DNA from: Mucilaginibacter gotjawali
GTDB taxonomy: Bacteria > Bacteroidota > Bacteroidia > Sphingobacteriales > Sphingobacteriaceae
DNA length: 64,000 nt
Reading direction: 5' to 3'
NCBI RefSeq assembly: GCF_002355435.1
Contig: NZ_AP017313.1
Coordinates: 5,394,001 to 5,458,000 of the forward strand
The position numbers and the translations under genes were made by a program. Positions 25,922 through 34,385 of the stretch are shown one piece after another (positions within the stretch are counted from its first letter, which is position 1; every line of letters starts with the position of its first letter). The notes under the pieces were generated by a model that had not been told where the DNA came from, ran no database searches, and was given only the letters and a program-made list of their open reading frames with translations.

Positions 25922-28549
25922 ATGAAGATTGAAAATATACAAGTACTGCGCGGCCCGAATATCTGGAGTGTAAACCGTAAAAAATTGATCCAGATGCGTT
26001 TGAACCTCGAAGAGTTGGAGCACAAACCTTCCAATGCCATCGAAGGTTTTTACGAACGGCTGGATAAACTGATGCCGAGCTTGTACGAGCACCGCTGTTC
26101 GCCGGGAGTGCCCGGTGGTTTTTACCAGCGGCTTATTGCAGGTACCTGGATGGGGCATGTGGTGGAGCATGTGGCGCTGGAGATCCAATCACTGGCCGGC
26201 ATGGAGACCGGCTTTGGCCGAACCCGCGAAACCAAAACACCCGGGGTTTATAATGTGGTGTTTACTTATGTTGAAGAAAAGGTAGGCGTATACGCTGCAG
26301 AAGCTGCAGTGAAGATAGTGGAGGCCGTTATTAAAGGAGAAGATTATAACCTGGAGCACGATGTGCAGCAAATGCGCGAGATCCGCGAAAATACCCGCCT
26401 CGGCCCGAGTACAGGCTCTATCGTGGAAGAAGCTATCGCCCGCGATATCCCCTGGATCAGGTTGAATAACCAGTCGCTGGTGCAGTTAGGCTATGGCAAA
26501 AACCAGGTTAGGTTCCGTGCCACCATGACGGAGAAGACCAGCAGCATTGCCGTTGATATTGCCAGCAATAAGGATGAAACCAAACGCATGTTACTGGAGC
26601 AGGCCATTCCGGTGGCCAAAGGCATTACCATTTCTTCCATTGAGGGCGTTGAGGAGGCGATCCGCAAAGTAGGCTTCCCGCTGGTATTTAAACCACTGGA
26701 TGGCAACCATGGCCGTGGTATCTCCATCAATATCCGCGACCGGGAAGCAGCTGTAGCCGCCTATGAATTTGCATCGAAGATCTCCCGGCGGGTTATTGTT
26801 GAACGCTTTGTTACCGGTTATGATTTCAGGGTATTGGTGATTGATAATAAAATGGTTGCCGCCGCCCTGCGCGACCCAGCCCATGTAAAAGGTGATGGCA
26901 TATCGACCATTAAACAACTGATAGACAAAGAAAATGAAGACCCGCGCCGCGGCTATGGGCACGAAAAGGTTTTAACGCTGATCAGTATCGACCGGGATAC
27001 ACTCGACCTGATCGAGAAAAAAGGTTATACATTGGATACCATCCCAGCAAAAGGCGAAAAGGTTTTTGTAAAGTCAACCGCTAACCTGAGTACAGGTGGC
27101 ACTTCTGTTGACGTAACCGACCATGTACACCCGCATAACGTTTTTATCTGCGAACGGATCAGCAAGATCATCGGCCTTGATATTTGCGGCATTGATATTA
27201 TGGCCGAAAACCTTAGCGAGCCGCTTACAGAAACCGGCGGGGTGATCCTGGAAGTGAACGCTGCCCCCGGCTTCAGGATGCATATAGCGCCCAGCGAGGG
27301 CCTGCCCCGCAACGTAGCCGGGCATGTGATTGACATGCTGTACCCTCCGGGCAAATCGGCCAGGATCCCTATTATAGCGGTTACCGGCACCAATGGTAAA
27401 ACCACCACTACGCGTTTGATAGCACATATCGTCAAAAACAATGGCTACCGTGTTGGCTTTACCACCTCCGACGGGATCTACGTACAAAACAACATGCTGC
27501 TGAAAGGCGACACCACCGGCCCCGTAAGCGCCGAATTTATTTTGAAGGACCCCACCGTGGAATTCGCGGTGCTGGAAAGTGCCCGCGGCGGGATATTAAG
27601 AGCCGGCCTGGGCTTTAGCTTTTGCGATATAGGCGTGGTAACCAATATACAGGAGGACCACCTGGGCCTTGCAGATATCCACACCCTGGACGACCTTACC
27701 CGGGTAAAAAATGTAGTGGTCGACTCCATAAAAAAAGATGGCTGGGCGGTTTTAAATGCCGACAATGAATATTGTGTGCGCATGGGCAAAAAGGCGCATT
27801 GCAAAGTGGCCTATTTCAGCATGAACGAGGAAAACCCGGTTATCAAATCGCATTGTAAAAAAGGCGGTATTGCCTGTATTTACGAAAATGGTTTTGTAAC
27901 CATACAAAAAGGCGACTGGAAGATCCGCGTGGAGCGCACCAGCCTCATCCCGGTTACTTTTGGCGGCACCGTACCTTTTATGATCGAGAATGTGCTGGCA
28001 GCGACGCTGGCTACCTTCCTGCATGATTTTAAAACAGAAGATATCAAGATCTCGCTGGAAACCTTTATCCCTTCGGCAGCGCAAACACCGGGCAGGATGA
28101 ACATCTTCAACTTTAAAAACTTCCGCTTTATGATAGACTTTGCCCATAACCCGGCAGGTTTTAAAGGCATCAAAGCGTTCTTACAGCATATCGATTCCCC
28201 GCTGAAGATCGGCATCATTGCCGGCACAGGCGACCGGCGCGATGAAGATATCCGCGAACTGGGCAAACTCTCCGCCGAAATGTTTGACTACATCATCCTG
28301 CGCCAGGAAAAGCACCTGCGCGGCCGCACTGCCGAAAATATATTGACTTTACTGATAGAAGGCATTGAATCTGTTGAGATAGATAAGAAATTTGAGATCG
28401 TACCGAATGAGGTAGACGCTATCAAACATTCCATGAGCATTGCCGTGCCGGGAGCTTTTATTGTTGCACTGAGCGATGTAATTGACAACGCCATCGAAAC
28501 CGTACAAAACTACCAGGAGCAGGAGAGGAACGGAACGTTTGAGGTGTGA
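25922..28549 (+). CDS. cphA: Cyanophycin synthetase
   Basis: Polymerises aspartate and arginine into cyanophycin, a nitrogen store, using ATP. ATG at 25922 gives 875 residues, the usual length; the frame from 25871 adds residues unlike the family. The N-terminal domain (KIENIQVLRGPNIWS) is followed by an ATP-grasp domain (about 220-480; FPLVFKPLDGNHGRGISINI, VILEVNAAPGFRMH) that adds Asp. A Mur-ligase-like domain (about 490-870; VTGTNGKTTTTRLIAHI, NIQEDHLG, MIDFAHNPAGF, GDRRDEDI) adds Arg. All three domains are intact. The TGA stop is shared with the first unit of a heptad-word block. Confidence 0.97.
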   Translation: MKIENIQVLRGPNIWSVNRKKLIQMRLNLEELEHKPSNAIEGFYERLDKLMPSLYEHRCSPGVPGGFYQRLIAGTWMGHVVEHVALEIQSLAGMETGFGRTRETKTPGVYNVVFTYVEEKVGVYAAEAAVKIVEAVIKGEDYNLEHDVQQMREIRENTRLGPSTGSIVEEAIARDIPWIRLNNQSLVQLGYGKNQVRFRATMTEKTSSIAVDIASNKDETKRMLLEQAIPVAKGITISSIEGVEEAIRKVGFPLVFKPLDGNHGRGISINIRDREAAVAAYEFASKISRRVIVERFVTGYDFRVLVIDNKMVAAALRDPAHVKGDGISTIKQLIDKENEDPRRGYGHEKVLTLISIDRDTLDLIEKKGYTLDTIPAKGEKVFVKSTANLSTGGTSVDVTDHVHPHNVFICERISKIIGLDICGIDIMAENLSEPLTETGGVILEVNAAPGFRMHIAPSEGLPRNVAGHVIDMLYPPGKSARIPIIAVTGTNGKTTTTRLIAHIVKNNGYRVGFTTSDGIYVQNNMLLKGDTTGPVSAEFILKDPTVEFAVLESARGGILRAGLGFSFCDIGVVTNIQEDHLGLADIHTLDDLTRVKNVVVDSIKKDGWAVLNADNEYCVRMGKKAHCKVAYFSMNEENPVIKSHCKKGGIACIYENGFVTIQKGDWKIRVERTSLIPVTFGGTVPFMIENVLAATLATFLHDFKTEDIKISLETFIPSAAQTPGRMNIFNFKNFRFMIDFAHNPAGFKGIKAFLQHIDSPLKIGIIAGTGDRRDEDIRELGKLSAEMFDYIILRQEKHLRGRTAENILTLLIEGIESVEIDKKFEIVPNEVDAIKHSMSIAVPGAFIVALSDVIDNAIETVQNYQEQERNGTFEV

Positions 28550-28575
28550 TTTTTGATTTCGAAATCCGAAATTCC
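28548..28575. repeat. Heptad-word block beginning on the cphA stop codon
   Basis: Four 7-bp words: two begin GATTT and two begin AAAT. The first overlaps the TGA of cphA, in the same way that the block at 33277 overlaps the deoC stop. Both blocks are followed by a REP-like element. Confidence 0.75.
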
Positions 28576-28578
28576 CTT

Positions 28579-28607
28579 GCCGTCCGTCCGGTTTTGAATA
28601 GCGACAG
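28579..28607. repeat. REP-like element, copy 1
   Basis: Contains GTCCGTCCGGTTTTGAATAG then CGACAG. Its reverse complement agrees with copy 3 (33510-33538) at all but a few positions. A CGGAC at about 28621-28625 can pair with the GTCCG inside the element. Confidence 0.8.
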
Positions 28608-28717
28608 GCTGGAATTAATACGGACATAGGTAGATTTTAACGATAAGCTTAATGTTATAAGAAACCAGCATCCCGGTTTGTTGGTGACAGCGCCATCAAA
28701 GGCAAAAGAAAATAAAT

Positions 28718-29044
28718 ATGGAAACTAAAGATTGGATTACTATAATAACAGTTATTGCAGCAATAGCCGGTTGGTTTATTAATGGGGTGTTGAATAGAAG
28801 AAATGAAATTGCAAAGAAAAGACTTGATTATGGAGTGAATGCTCTCCTTTTGTATGTTAAAGTAAAGCTTTTAATCGACTTTAACCCCGCACCATTTACT
28901 GATCCATCTTTTCTTCCTCTTTTGCAAGAAACCCGGCTTAATTTTCAACTTTATTGTGATCGCAATGAAATAGCTCAACTCGAAAACTTTATACAATGTG
29001 TCGAACAACAAAACGTACAAGGAGCCAAGGATGCCTTAGGTTAA
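28718..29044 (+). CDS. Small membrane-anchored protein of unknown function
   Basis: A 108-residue protein with one N-terminal membrane segment (WITIITVIAAIAGWFING, residues 6-23) followed by a charged RRNEIAKKRLDYG stretch and a helical cytosolic part. No family is recognised. It is more AT-rich than its neighbours. It sits between a REP-like element (28579-28607) and a degenerate REP-like end (about 29125-29165), so it may be cargo of a small element. The start is a good ATG with A-rich sequence before it. Confidence 0.55.
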   Translation: METKDWITIITVIAAIAGWFINGVLNRRNEIAKKRLDYGVNALLLYVKVKLLIDFNPAPFTDPSFLPLLQETRLNFQLYCDRNEIAQLENFIQCVEQQNVQGAKDALG

Positions 29045-29124
29045 ACTTAACCAATTAGTGCCAAAAGGAATTAGACGAAAGTTAAATATAAAAAACTAAA
29101 AGAGTCGTTTCTGACCTCGTTTGT

Positions 29125-29165
29125 ATTGTCAAATAGCGCAGGAAAACAAGCGGGCGGACGATAAT
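29125..29165. repeat. Degenerate REP-like end
   Basis: AAACAAGCGGGCGGACGATA resembles AAACCGGACGGACGAC of REP copy 3, and TTGTCAAATAGCG before it resembles CTGTCGCTA. The match is imperfect. If real, it faces copy 1 across the 108-residue gene. Confidence 0.4.
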
Positions 29166-29208
29166 TAAAGGCCCGATTTTAATTATTTAAGGGAGAAATT
29201 CAGATAGA

Positions 29209-29568
29209 TCAATCCTGTTGATTATCAATTGCTTCACTGATGGTTTGTATTTTTTCCTTCAGTTCGGGCAAGTCGTTTTTGGCTATTTCCCATACCAATT
29301 GAAGGTTTACCCCGAAATATTCGTGTATTGAAATATTTCTAAAACCAATAATAGGCTTCCAAGGAATGGTGGGATATGAGGATTTTAATTCATCCGTCAT
29401 TGCATTGCATGCCTCTCCAATAATTTCTATTTGTTTGATGGTAGCAAAGCGTTTCTCAGAATTCCCTGAAAACTGTTCAAATGAAACATCTGACAGATAT
29501 ACCTCAATTTCGCTAATAGCATCAAGTACATGCTGCAACCTAACCTTATCGCCCAGCCTACCTTTCAT
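29209..29568 (-). CDS. hepT: HepT-type toxin (DUF86, HEPN ribonuclease)
   Basis: A 119-residue HEPN-fold toxin. The ribonuclease motif RX4HXY is present as R77, H82 and Y84 in RNISIHEYFG, and the helix with KQIEIIGEACNAMTDEL is typical of DUF86. HepT toxins cut tRNA or mRNA and are inactivated by MntA-type nucleotidyltransferases that AMPylate the motif Tyr. Its ATG overlaps the end of the upstream antitoxin gene by 11 bases, the usual operon layout with antitoxin first. Confidence 0.9.
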   Translation of the reverse strand: MKGRLGDKVRLQHVLDAISEIEVYLSDVSFEQFSGNSEKRFATIKQIEIIGEACNAMTDELKSSYPTIPWKPIIGFRNISIHEYFGVNLQLVWEIAKNDLPELKEKIQTISEAIDNQQD

Positions 29569-29851
29569 AAATTAGCACCTTGTCCTTGTCAATAAATGGT
29601 TTAACGTATTTGGATAGACCTTCATAACTCACTACCTCTACTTTTTTATTCAATAGGTTTTGAAGTTCATCACTATAGGTAAAAAACTGCATTCCGATAG
29701 GTTTGGAATGATCGAGTTCTACCAATATATCAATATCACTATTTTCATCAGCTTCGTTTCGGGAATAAGAGCCAAATAGGTAAGCTTTTTTAACAGGGAG
29801 ACCGGAAAAAAAGCTACGGATTGTTTTTAAATGCTTTGACGATAGTTTCAT
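29558..29851 (-). CDS. mntA: MntA-type nucleotidyltransferase antitoxin
   Basis: A 97-residue minimal nucleotidyltransferase. The motif GSx10DxD is exact: Gly27-Ser28, then Asp39 and Asp41 (AYLFGSYSRNEADENSDIDI). It would transfer AMP to the Tyr of the HepT motif and so neutralise the toxin. A -7-like TATATTTG lies at 29864-29857, only about 5 bases before the ATG, so the transcript may have almost no leader. It is co-transcribed with hepT. Confidence 0.9.
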   Translation of the reverse strand: MKLSSKHLKTIRSFFSGLPVKKAYLFGSYSRNEADENSDIDILVELDHSKPIGMQFFTYSDELQNLLNKKVEVVSYEGLSKYVKPFIDKDKVLIYER

Positions 29852-29941
29852 TTAAACAAATATAACTTTTTCACAACGAATTAAATTATGGAACTTGAGT
29901 TACTATAAAATATAAACTAAGGAATTACCTTAGCCCCCGCT

Positions 29942-30643
29942 ATGCCCCAACTCGATATTATTTACCAGGACGATCACCTGGTTGCCATTAACAAACCGCA
30001 TGGTTTACTGGTGCACCGCTCGCCCATTGCCAGCGATGCTACTGAATTTGCCCTGCAATTACTGCGTGACCAGTTGGAACGGCACGTATTCCCGGCCCAC
30101 CGGCTCGACCGTAAAACCGGCGGGGTATTGTTGTTTGCTTTAAGTAAAGACGTAGAGAAACTGATGCAGCAGCAGTTCCAGGAGAATAGAGTGGATAAAA
30201 AATACCTGGCCATTGTTCGCGGGTTTACAGATGATGAAGGAGAAATTGATTACGCGCTGCGCAAAGAAAACGGCACCCTGCAGGAAGCTTTTACCCGCTA
30301 TAAAACCCTTGCCCGCGCCGAACTGGATGTACCGCTGGGCAATCACCCTACATCACGTTATTCATTATTAGAGGCTAACCCGGCTACCGGGCGCATGCAC
30401 CAGCTGCGCAAACATTTCAGCCATATCTTTCACCCTATCATCGGCGACCGTACCCACGGCTGCAACAAACAAAACAAATTATTTAAGGAGCGCTGGCAGC
30501 TGGATACCATGCTGCTGCATGCTTCGCAATTAAGTTTTGATCACCCGGTTACCAAAGCGCCAATATATATTAAAGCGCCCTTGCAGGAGGAGTTTTTGCG
30601 GGTGATGGGGATTATGGGGTGGGATTTATTAAGATGTAAATAA
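29942..30643 (+). CDS. truC: tRNA pseudouridine(65) synthase (RluA family)
   Basis: A 233-residue RluA-family pseudouridine synthase. The catalytic Asp is in PAHRLDRKTGGVLLFA; IIYQDDHLVAINKPHGLLVH at the start and ATGRMHQLRKHFSHI are family blocks. The short length without an S4 domain and the KHFSHIFHPIIGDRTHG stretch fit TruC, which modifies U65 in the TPsiC arm of tRNA. Another RluA-type role is possible. It stands between two toxin-antitoxin modules. Confidence 0.88.
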   Translation: MPQLDIIYQDDHLVAINKPHGLLVHRSPIASDATEFALQLLRDQLERHVFPAHRLDRKTGGVLLFALSKDVEKLMQQQFQENRVDKKYLAIVRGFTDDEGEIDYALRKENGTLQEAFTRYKTLARAELDVPLGNHPTSRYSLLEANPATGRMHQLRKHFSHIFHPIIGDRTHGCNKQNKLFKERWQLDTMLLHASQLSFDHPVTKAPIYIKAPLQEEFLRVMGIMGWDLLRCK

Positions 30644-30649
30644 AAGTGT

Positions 30650-30657
30650 TAAATTTG
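30650..30657 (+). promoter_or_regulatory. -7 box of the MazF-type module
   Basis: TAAATTTG matches TAnnTTTG and leaves a leader of about 20 bases before the antitoxin ATG at 30684. No clear TTG lies at -33. Confidence 0.5.
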
Positions 30658-30683
30658 TGTTGGACAATTAACCGGGTTTGATT

Positions 30684-30872
30684 ATGACAACTTTAACCAT
30701 TGATATTCCTGACAATAACAAAGAAGAAATTATAGCGCAATTGAAGAAACTCGGTGTCAAAATAAGGGAATCAAAATTGGCTAAATTGGATCAACTTACA
30801 AAAGAAGATTACCAAAAACATTTTACTCATCAGTCAAAAACAAATCGTAACAATGTTTTAAAATATCTATGA
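30684..30872 (+). CDS. Antitoxin of a PemK/MazF-type module
   Basis: A 62-residue protein (MTTLTIDIPDNNKEEIIAQL) with a basic C-terminal half ending LKYL. ATG at 30684 is used; the frame opens at a TTG two codons earlier. Its TGA overlaps the toxin ATG (ATGA at 30869-30872), so translation is coupled. The N-terminus resembles the RelE-type antitoxin at 21915, though their partners differ. Function is inferred from layout. Confidence 0.7.
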   Translation: MTTLTIDIPDNNKEEIIAQLKKLGVKIRESKLAKLDQLTKEDYQKHFTHQSKTNRNNVLKYL

Positions 30873-31216
30873 ACATTCGTCAACGGGATATCATAGAAAT
30901 AGCTTTTTATACCGGTAAAAAACCCGAAGCACATCCTGCAATAGTTGTTTCAACTGATGCCATTTATGAAATTGAAGGCTTCTTTTGCGCTATACTTCTT
31001 TCCACTAAAAATATCTTTCCTGAGTTTACTTACGAAGTCAAACCGGAAATGATCAATAGTCCGCGCAATCAGCGAACCGGATATGCTGTATGCCACATGG
31101 TTCAGCAGTTCTATCCTGAAGATGTTATTACAAGAACGGGAGCATCCTTAAAAACCGAAACTTTTTTAAAGGTAATTGCCAAAGTTCAGGCAGTAGTTTT
31201 CGGCATTGGCGAATAA
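30869..31216 (+). CDS. PemK/MazF-type toxin
   Basis: A 115-residue protein resembling PemK/MazF endoribonucleases: NIRQRDIIEIAFYTGKKPEA, HPAIVVSTDA, and C-terminal VIARTG-like VITRTGASLKTETFLKVIAK. The opening RQRDIIEIAF followed by HPAIVVS is the typical first beta hairpin. The expected cut target is single-stranded mRNA. It is coupled to the preceding antitoxin. Match is by eye, so family membership is likely rather than certain. Confidence 0.75.
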   Translation: MNIRQRDIIEIAFYTGKKPEAHPAIVVSTDAIYEIEGFFCAILLSTKNIFPEFTYEVKPEMINSPRNQRTGYAVCHMVQQFYPEDVITRTGASLKTETFLKVIAKVQAVVFGIGE

Positions 31217-31246
31217 CATCAAATATCCTCTGTCCAATTTCACATT

Positions 31247-31299
31247 TTTTTGGTTTTTAGCTTTACGAAAACCAAAAATGCCCGGAATTACCCGGGCTT
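31247..31299. terminator. Terminators between MazF-type toxin and DUF4097 gene
   Basis: Two hairpins lie here. TTTGGTTTT (about 31249-31257) can pair with AAAACCAAA (31268-31276). GCCCGG (31280-31285) pairs with CCGGGC (31292-31297), with T-rich sequence on both sides. They suit termination of both convergent genes. Confidence 0.7.
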
Positions 31300-31323
31300 T
31301 AATACAAAAACAAAACTATTCCG

Positions 31324-32364
31324 TCAATTAAATTTCACATCTATATAACCTTCGGCATGTGCATTAACCGGTATGCCGCCGCCATTTACGCTGCCGTTGA
31401 TGTGGTGTTTATCCCAGTTACCGGTAAAACCACTTATATTTTGCGGGTGCTGGTTGATACCTTCGCCCCTGATCTCCAGGTCAAGGCCTTGTTTTACAGG
31501 CAAACTTAACCTGATACCGCCGGAGCTTGCATTCAATTTAACGTATTTACCTACTGCATCCATCTGGGCGGTCAGGTCTCCGGCACTGGTGCCGGCCTCC
31601 AAACTGCAGCGCATGTGTTTCAGGTCGATGCCGCCGCCTGATGTGCCGGTTACCAGTTCACCCTCAATATTACTGCCTTCAATGCCTCCGCCGCTGGTAT
31701 GTGCGTTAATATCGCCTTTTAGCCCTTCCAGGATCAAACCGCCACCCGATGTAACCAGCCTGATCTTTCCGCTGCAATTTTTGGCGATGATGCCGCCGCC
31801 GCTGGTGCTCAGGTCAATATCTTCGCCGGAGTTGGAAACATCAATGCCACCGCCCGAAGTATGCCCATGCACCGAGCCGCTTAGGCTTCGTAGTTCTAAG
31901 CCACCTCCGCTGGTTACAAAATTTTCATTCCCTTGTAAATGGTCCAGGCTAATGCCACCGCCACTGGTCTTCAAGTCGGTTGAAACATGCTCAGGCACAA
32001 ATATCTTAAAGGAGATACTTAGCGATTCGCGCCAGTTGGTAAAATTATGTTTGTTTTTTACCATAGCGCTTAATTCGTGCCCGTTAACTAAAATATCCAT
32101 ATCATAATCTTTCTCAAGCCGTTTGGCTATCTCTTCCTTCGATAGCTGATGGCCGTTATTTCCCCGGATGTAAACTTCCACCCTTGGCTCCTGCCCGGTT
32201 GCGCCGCTAACGGATATACCACCCGCCGAAGTAGATACGATTACGCTGTTGATGGCATCGCCGGCCAGTGATTTGGTTAAATACGGGGTTTTGTTGTCGC
32301 CATCCTGGGCCAGGGCAACCATGCTCTGGCAGGCAACGATGAATAAGGTTAAAAAAGTCTTCAT
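31324..32364 (-). CDS. Exported DUF4097-type beta-repeat protein
   Basis: A 346-residue exported protein with signal peptide (MKTFLTLFIVACQSMVALA, then QDGDN). From about residue 140 to 300 it has seven exact TSGGG repeats plus two variants (TSAGD, SSGG), about 20 residues apart, as in TSGGGIDL and TSGGGLIL. This is the right-handed beta-helix-like pattern of the DUF4097/DUF2807 putative adhesin families. The C-terminus (NAHAEGYIDVKFN) closes the last strands. The role is unknown; envelope location is likely. Confidence 0.8.
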   Translation of the reverse strand: MKTFLTLFIVACQSMVALAQDGDNKTPYLTKSLAGDAINSVIVSTSAGGISVSGATGQEPRVEVYIRGNNGHQLSKEEIAKRLEKDYDMDILVNGHELSAMVKNKHNFTNWRESLSISFKIFVPEHVSTDLKTSGGGISLDHLQGNENFVTSGGGLELRSLSGSVHGHTSGGGIDVSNSGEDIDLSTSGGGIIAKNCSGKIRLVTSGGGLILEGLKGDINAHTSGGGIEGSNIEGELVTGTSGGGIDLKHMRCSLEAGTSAGDLTAQMDAVGKYVKLNASSGGIRLSLPVKQGLDLEIRGEGINQHPQNISGFTGNWDKHHINGSVNGGGIPVNAHAEGYIDVKFN

Positions 32365-32516
32365 AATTTGTGTGATTTAATTAAAAGACTTTGGTTTGTG
32401 CCGCTGCGTTGCATTAACAACCATTTTTTATTTTAGGCACGCTGGCAAATAGGTTTAATCCTAATAATATTATACTTTTAAAAACCGATTATGATTAACC
32501 CCTTTTTTAAACCGCC

Positions 32517-33278
32517 ATGGATAAAGTTACCGAACTCGCCAAAATGATCGACCACTCACTGCTTCACCCTACCATGACGGATGAAGATCTGTACCAGGGC
32601 TGCCTGCTGGCCAAAAAATACAATGTGGCAACGGTTTGTATAAAACCTTATGCTATCAAGGAGGCATTGGAATGGCTGCGGGGATCGGATGTGCTGGTAT
32701 GTGCCGTTATCGGTTTCCCGCAGGGCAACAGCACCACGGCGGTAAAAGTGTTTGAAACAGAACAGGCCTGTATAGATGGCGCGCAGGAAATTGACATGGT
32801 AGTAAACATCGGCAAGGTTTTGGGCGAAGACTGGGCTTATGTGGAGGAGGAGATTGCCGCAATTGTGGCCGTCACCAAAAAGCACAAAGCTGCTTTAAAG
32901 GTTATTTTTGAAAATGATTTTCTGCCGGATGATCAATTCAAGATCAAACTGTGCGAAATATGCAGCAAGCTGAAAGTGGAATTTGTAAAAACCAGCACTG
33001 GTTACGGCTTTGTTAAAGGCGGGGATGGTAAATACTCCTACGAGGGTGCAACTGAACATGACCTGGTGCTGATGCGCATACACGCTGCGCCCGAAGTGCA
33101 GATAAAAGCTGCCGGTGGCGTTCGCACGCTGGACGACCTGCTAAAAGTAAAAGCACTGGGTGTTACACGTGTTGGCGCAACGGCTACTGCCGCCATGCTG
33201 GAAGAAGCGAAAAAACGTTTCGGCGGTGAAACGCCGGATACTGCATTTTTGAATACGCAGGTTAAAGGAGGGTATTGA
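32517..33278 (+). CDS. deoC: Deoxyribose-phosphate aldolase
   Basis: Splits 2-deoxyribose-5-phosphate into glyceraldehyde-3-phosphate and acetaldehyde, in deoxynucleoside catabolism. It has 253 residues, somewhat longer than the usual 220. The Schiff-base Lys is in VEFVKTSTGYG and the second catalytic Lys in VQIKAAGGVRT; EIDMVVNIG and CAVIGFPQGNSTT also match. The TGA stop is shared with the first unit of a heptad-word block. The extra length comes from the C-terminal tail (KKRFGGETPDTAFLNT). Confidence 0.95.
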   Translation: MDKVTELAKMIDHSLLHPTMTDEDLYQGCLLAKKYNVATVCIKPYAIKEALEWLRGSDVLVCAVIGFPQGNSTTAVKVFETEQACIDGAQEIDMVVNIGKVLGEDWAYVEEEIAAIVAVTKKHKAALKVIFENDFLPDDQFKIKLCEICSKLKVEFVKTSTGYGFVKGGDGKYSYEGATEHDLVLMRIHAAPEVQIKAAGGVRTLDDLLKVKALGVTRVGATATAAMLEEAKKRFGGETPDTAFLNTQVKGGY

Positions 33279-33311
33279 TTTACGATTTTAGATTTACGAA
33301 TTACGATTTTG
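33277..33311. repeat. Heptad-word block beginning on the deoC stop codon
   Basis: Five 7-bp words of the form GATTTAC/GATTTTA at 33277-33311. The first overlaps the deoC TGA. A second block of four words (GTTTACG, AATTACG type) lies at 33546-33573, beyond the REP-like pair. Confidence 0.88.
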
Positions 33312-33341
33312 AAGGATTCGATCTATCTAAAATCACACAGC

Positions 33342-33543
33342 CTTTTGCTGTCCGTCCGGTTTTAGGTAAGGACAAGTAAATCTATATTCGGACGCTGCAA
33401 CATACTGACAAAACAGTGTCAGTACTTTTATCAATTTAACGCCGTATCTTTGTATTAAACATCATCCCAAAGGTTAAACAGCTTTAAAAACGTCCGCTTC
33501 TGTTTTCAACTGTCGCTACTCCAAACCGGACGGACGACAAAAA
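33342..33543. repeat. REP-like inverted pair (copies 2 and 3)
   Basis: An element of about 200 bp. Copy 2 (33347-33375) contains GTCCGTCCGGTTTTAGG; copy 3 (33510-33538) contains CCAAACCGGACGGACGAC in the opposite direction. Inner CGGACG (about 33394-33399) and CGTCCG (33491-33496) repeat the symmetry, so each half can form GTCCG-CGGAC hairpins and the whole can fold on itself. No open frame is inside. It resembles a REPIN or a small non-autonomous element. Confidence 0.85.
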
Positions 33544-33573
33544 GAGTTTACGGTTTACGAATTTGGAATTACG

Positions 33574-34189
33574 ATTGGCCTTATCAACCAAATCTAACAT
33601 CTTAAATCAACTGGTTTTTCCCGCAAAAGAAAAGTCAAAGTCTATTATACTATTAGTAGGCTATTGGGGAAGTATTTTCTAAAATACTCATTTCTTTTTT
33701 TTCGCAATCAAATAGTTAAAGTTGATGACTGCGGGATTAAAGCATATCGCACAAAAAAGCGTTCCGTATCTCACCCCGGAACGCCTCCAACATTTTTTGA
33801 TATTTTAATGCCGATACAACTAAACCTCAGATACCATTTTTAAGGGCACCCAAATCCTTTATTTATGCAATTGATTTTTGCGAATCAATTGTTAAAACAT
33901 CATTTATAAACCCCACTGGTATTATTGCAATTTAAGCCAACCGGCGATTTCCTATTTGCCGGTAAATCAACACTATTTGCAGTATAATATTTATAAAATA
34001 AACGCAATTGCATTAGAGTTGCTAATTGTTTAATGAATATTTAAAATAAAAAGGTTGTTATATTACTTAAAAACTTGTTTATCAATATATTAAAAAAAGT
34101 AAGCGTTAAATAAATATAATACTTATTTAACGCTTGATAGTATTTATTTAACATTTTAGGGTTGTGTGATAAAACAATAGCAAAGCATA
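33574..34189. other. Gene-free AT-rich stretch with hairpins
   Basis: No credible open frame is present. Two hairpins are: GCGTTCCG (33759-33766) with CGGAACGC (33777-33784), and a perfect 13-bp stem AAGCGTTAAATAA (34101-34113) with TTATTTAACGCTT (34123-34135), loop 9. The second is followed by a further TATTTATTTAAC. An unannotated small RNA is possible but I cannot assign one. Confidence 0.5.
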
Positions 34190-34385
34190 TTAATTGTCGT
34201 CCGTCCGGTTTGGGGTATCAGGGCAAGCGAACATGTGCGGACAAGCAGCAGGTTGTATGGAAGCCGGCTTACAGAAAAATGAAAACCCAAATAATAAAAG
34301 GCGTAAATTTATTTAGGGATGATCGGATCAATCGTCCGGTGCGTTTTAACCCTACCGGTATCTAAAACCGGACGGACGGGAATTA
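34190..34385. repeat. REP-like inverted pair (copies 4 and 5)
   Basis: An element of about 195 bp. Copy 4 (34196-34225) contains GTCGTCCGTCCGGTTTGG; copy 5 (34351-34380) contains CTAAAACCGGACGGACGGG in the opposite direction. TTAATT flanks both outer ends (TTAATT at 34190-34195 and AATTAA at 34380-34385). It ends 4 bases inside or beside the stop of the next gene. Confidence 0.85.

Noticed and set aside
31373..32107. Long plus-strand open frame of 244 codons opposite the DUF4097 gene
   Set aside because: It is rich in Pro and Ser as the antisense of Gly-rich TSGGG repeats; the minus-strand gene has a signal peptide and repeats.
34162..34365. Open frame of 67 codons
   Set aside because: It covers the REP-like inverted pair and has no protein-like composition or start signal.
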